Shown here: positions 12,005 through 12,061 of the stretch, piece by piece
How the letters are laid out: each line of letters begins with the position of its first letter
Position numbering within the stretch: position 1 is the stretch's first letter
Assembly (NCBI GenBank): GCA_023399815.1
Contig: JAEWOJ010000147.1
Location: 1-12,061 of the forward strand
Length of the DNA stretch: 12,061 nt
Source of the DNA: Pseudomonadota bacterium
GTDB lineage: Bacteria > Pseudomonadota > Gammaproteobacteria > Xanthomonadales > Xanthomonadaceae
Direction: 5' to 3'
Notes under the pieces: model-generated
What the model saw: only the letters and a program-made list of their open reading frames with translations
Told to the model about the DNA's origin: nothing
Databases searched by the model: none
Translations under genes and position numbers: made by a program

Positions 12005-12061
12005 TGTAGGAGCGACGTAACTAGCGGCCCGGGTACCGGAGTGAAGCCCCGTCGCGACGGA
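12005..12061. repeat. Dispersed xanthomonad intergenic repeat, cut by the window end
   Basis: TGTAGGAGCGACGTAAC opens a sequence of the GTAGGAGCGACG kind, which recurs between genes in Xanthomonadaceae. GCGACG (12012-12017) can pair with CGTCGC (12050-12055), and CCGG-GTA-CCGG (12029-12039) forms an inner hairpin. It begins 19 bp after the TfoX-domain gene and may continue beyond the window. Confidence 0.5.

Overview
The window is GC-rich, chromosome-like DNA that most resembles a member of the Xanthomonadaceae (Stenotrophomonas / Pseudoxanthomonas type). This rests on a GTAG-headed palindromic repeat typical of the SMAG repeats of Stenotrophomonas, a GTAGGAGCGACG-type intergenic repeat at the right edge, two large TonB-dependent receptors, and two genes with a -10 hexamer 6 bases from their ATG (leaderless arrangement). 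The genus call is inference.

Layout. Positions 1-103 hold the arginine/glycine-rich C-terminus of a plus-strand gene, probably a DEAD-box RNA helicase, followed by a strong hairpin terminator. Positions 104-521 are a convergent intergenic region packed with inverted repeats. Positions 522-6210 are the most interesting part: a minus-strand, apparently Fur-controlled four-gene cluster. In transcription order it encodes a periplasmic DUF4198 protein, a secreted seven-loop EF-hand protein, an ApbE-type flavin transferase fused to a DUF2271 domain, and a TonB-dependent receptor with the FRAP/NPDL motifs of the heme/hemoglobin/lactoferrin receptor group. A Fur box lies inside a good sigma70-type promoter upstream of the first gene. 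I read this as an iron- or heme-acquisition module with a flavin-linked periplasmic step; no obvious flavinylated electron carrier (PepSY or FMN-bind protein) is present in the window.

Positions 6475-9093 hold a second, unrelated TonB-dependent receptor of unknown substrate. A pair of 18-bp direct repeats lies in the AT-rich divergent region between it and queD (9275-9631, 6-carboxy-tetrahydropterin synthase, queuosine pathway). A small phasin gene follows (9712-10077), ending in two tandem hairpins with C-rich loops. An intact 832-bp IS1595-family insertion sequence (10166-10997) has landed exactly in the T-tract of the phasin terminator and is flanked by a perfect 8-bp target duplication. 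The window ends with a two-gene unit, free methionine-(R)-sulfoxide reductase overlapping by 4 bp a TfoX C-terminal-domain protein, and a partial intergenic repeat.

Housekeeping genes make up the right third. The novelty candidates are the Fur-controlled ApbE-DUF2271 / EF-hand / DUF4198 / receptor cluster, the tandem C-rich-loop hairpins, the direct-repeat pair at 9163-9217, and the hairpin that masks the transposase ribosome binding site.
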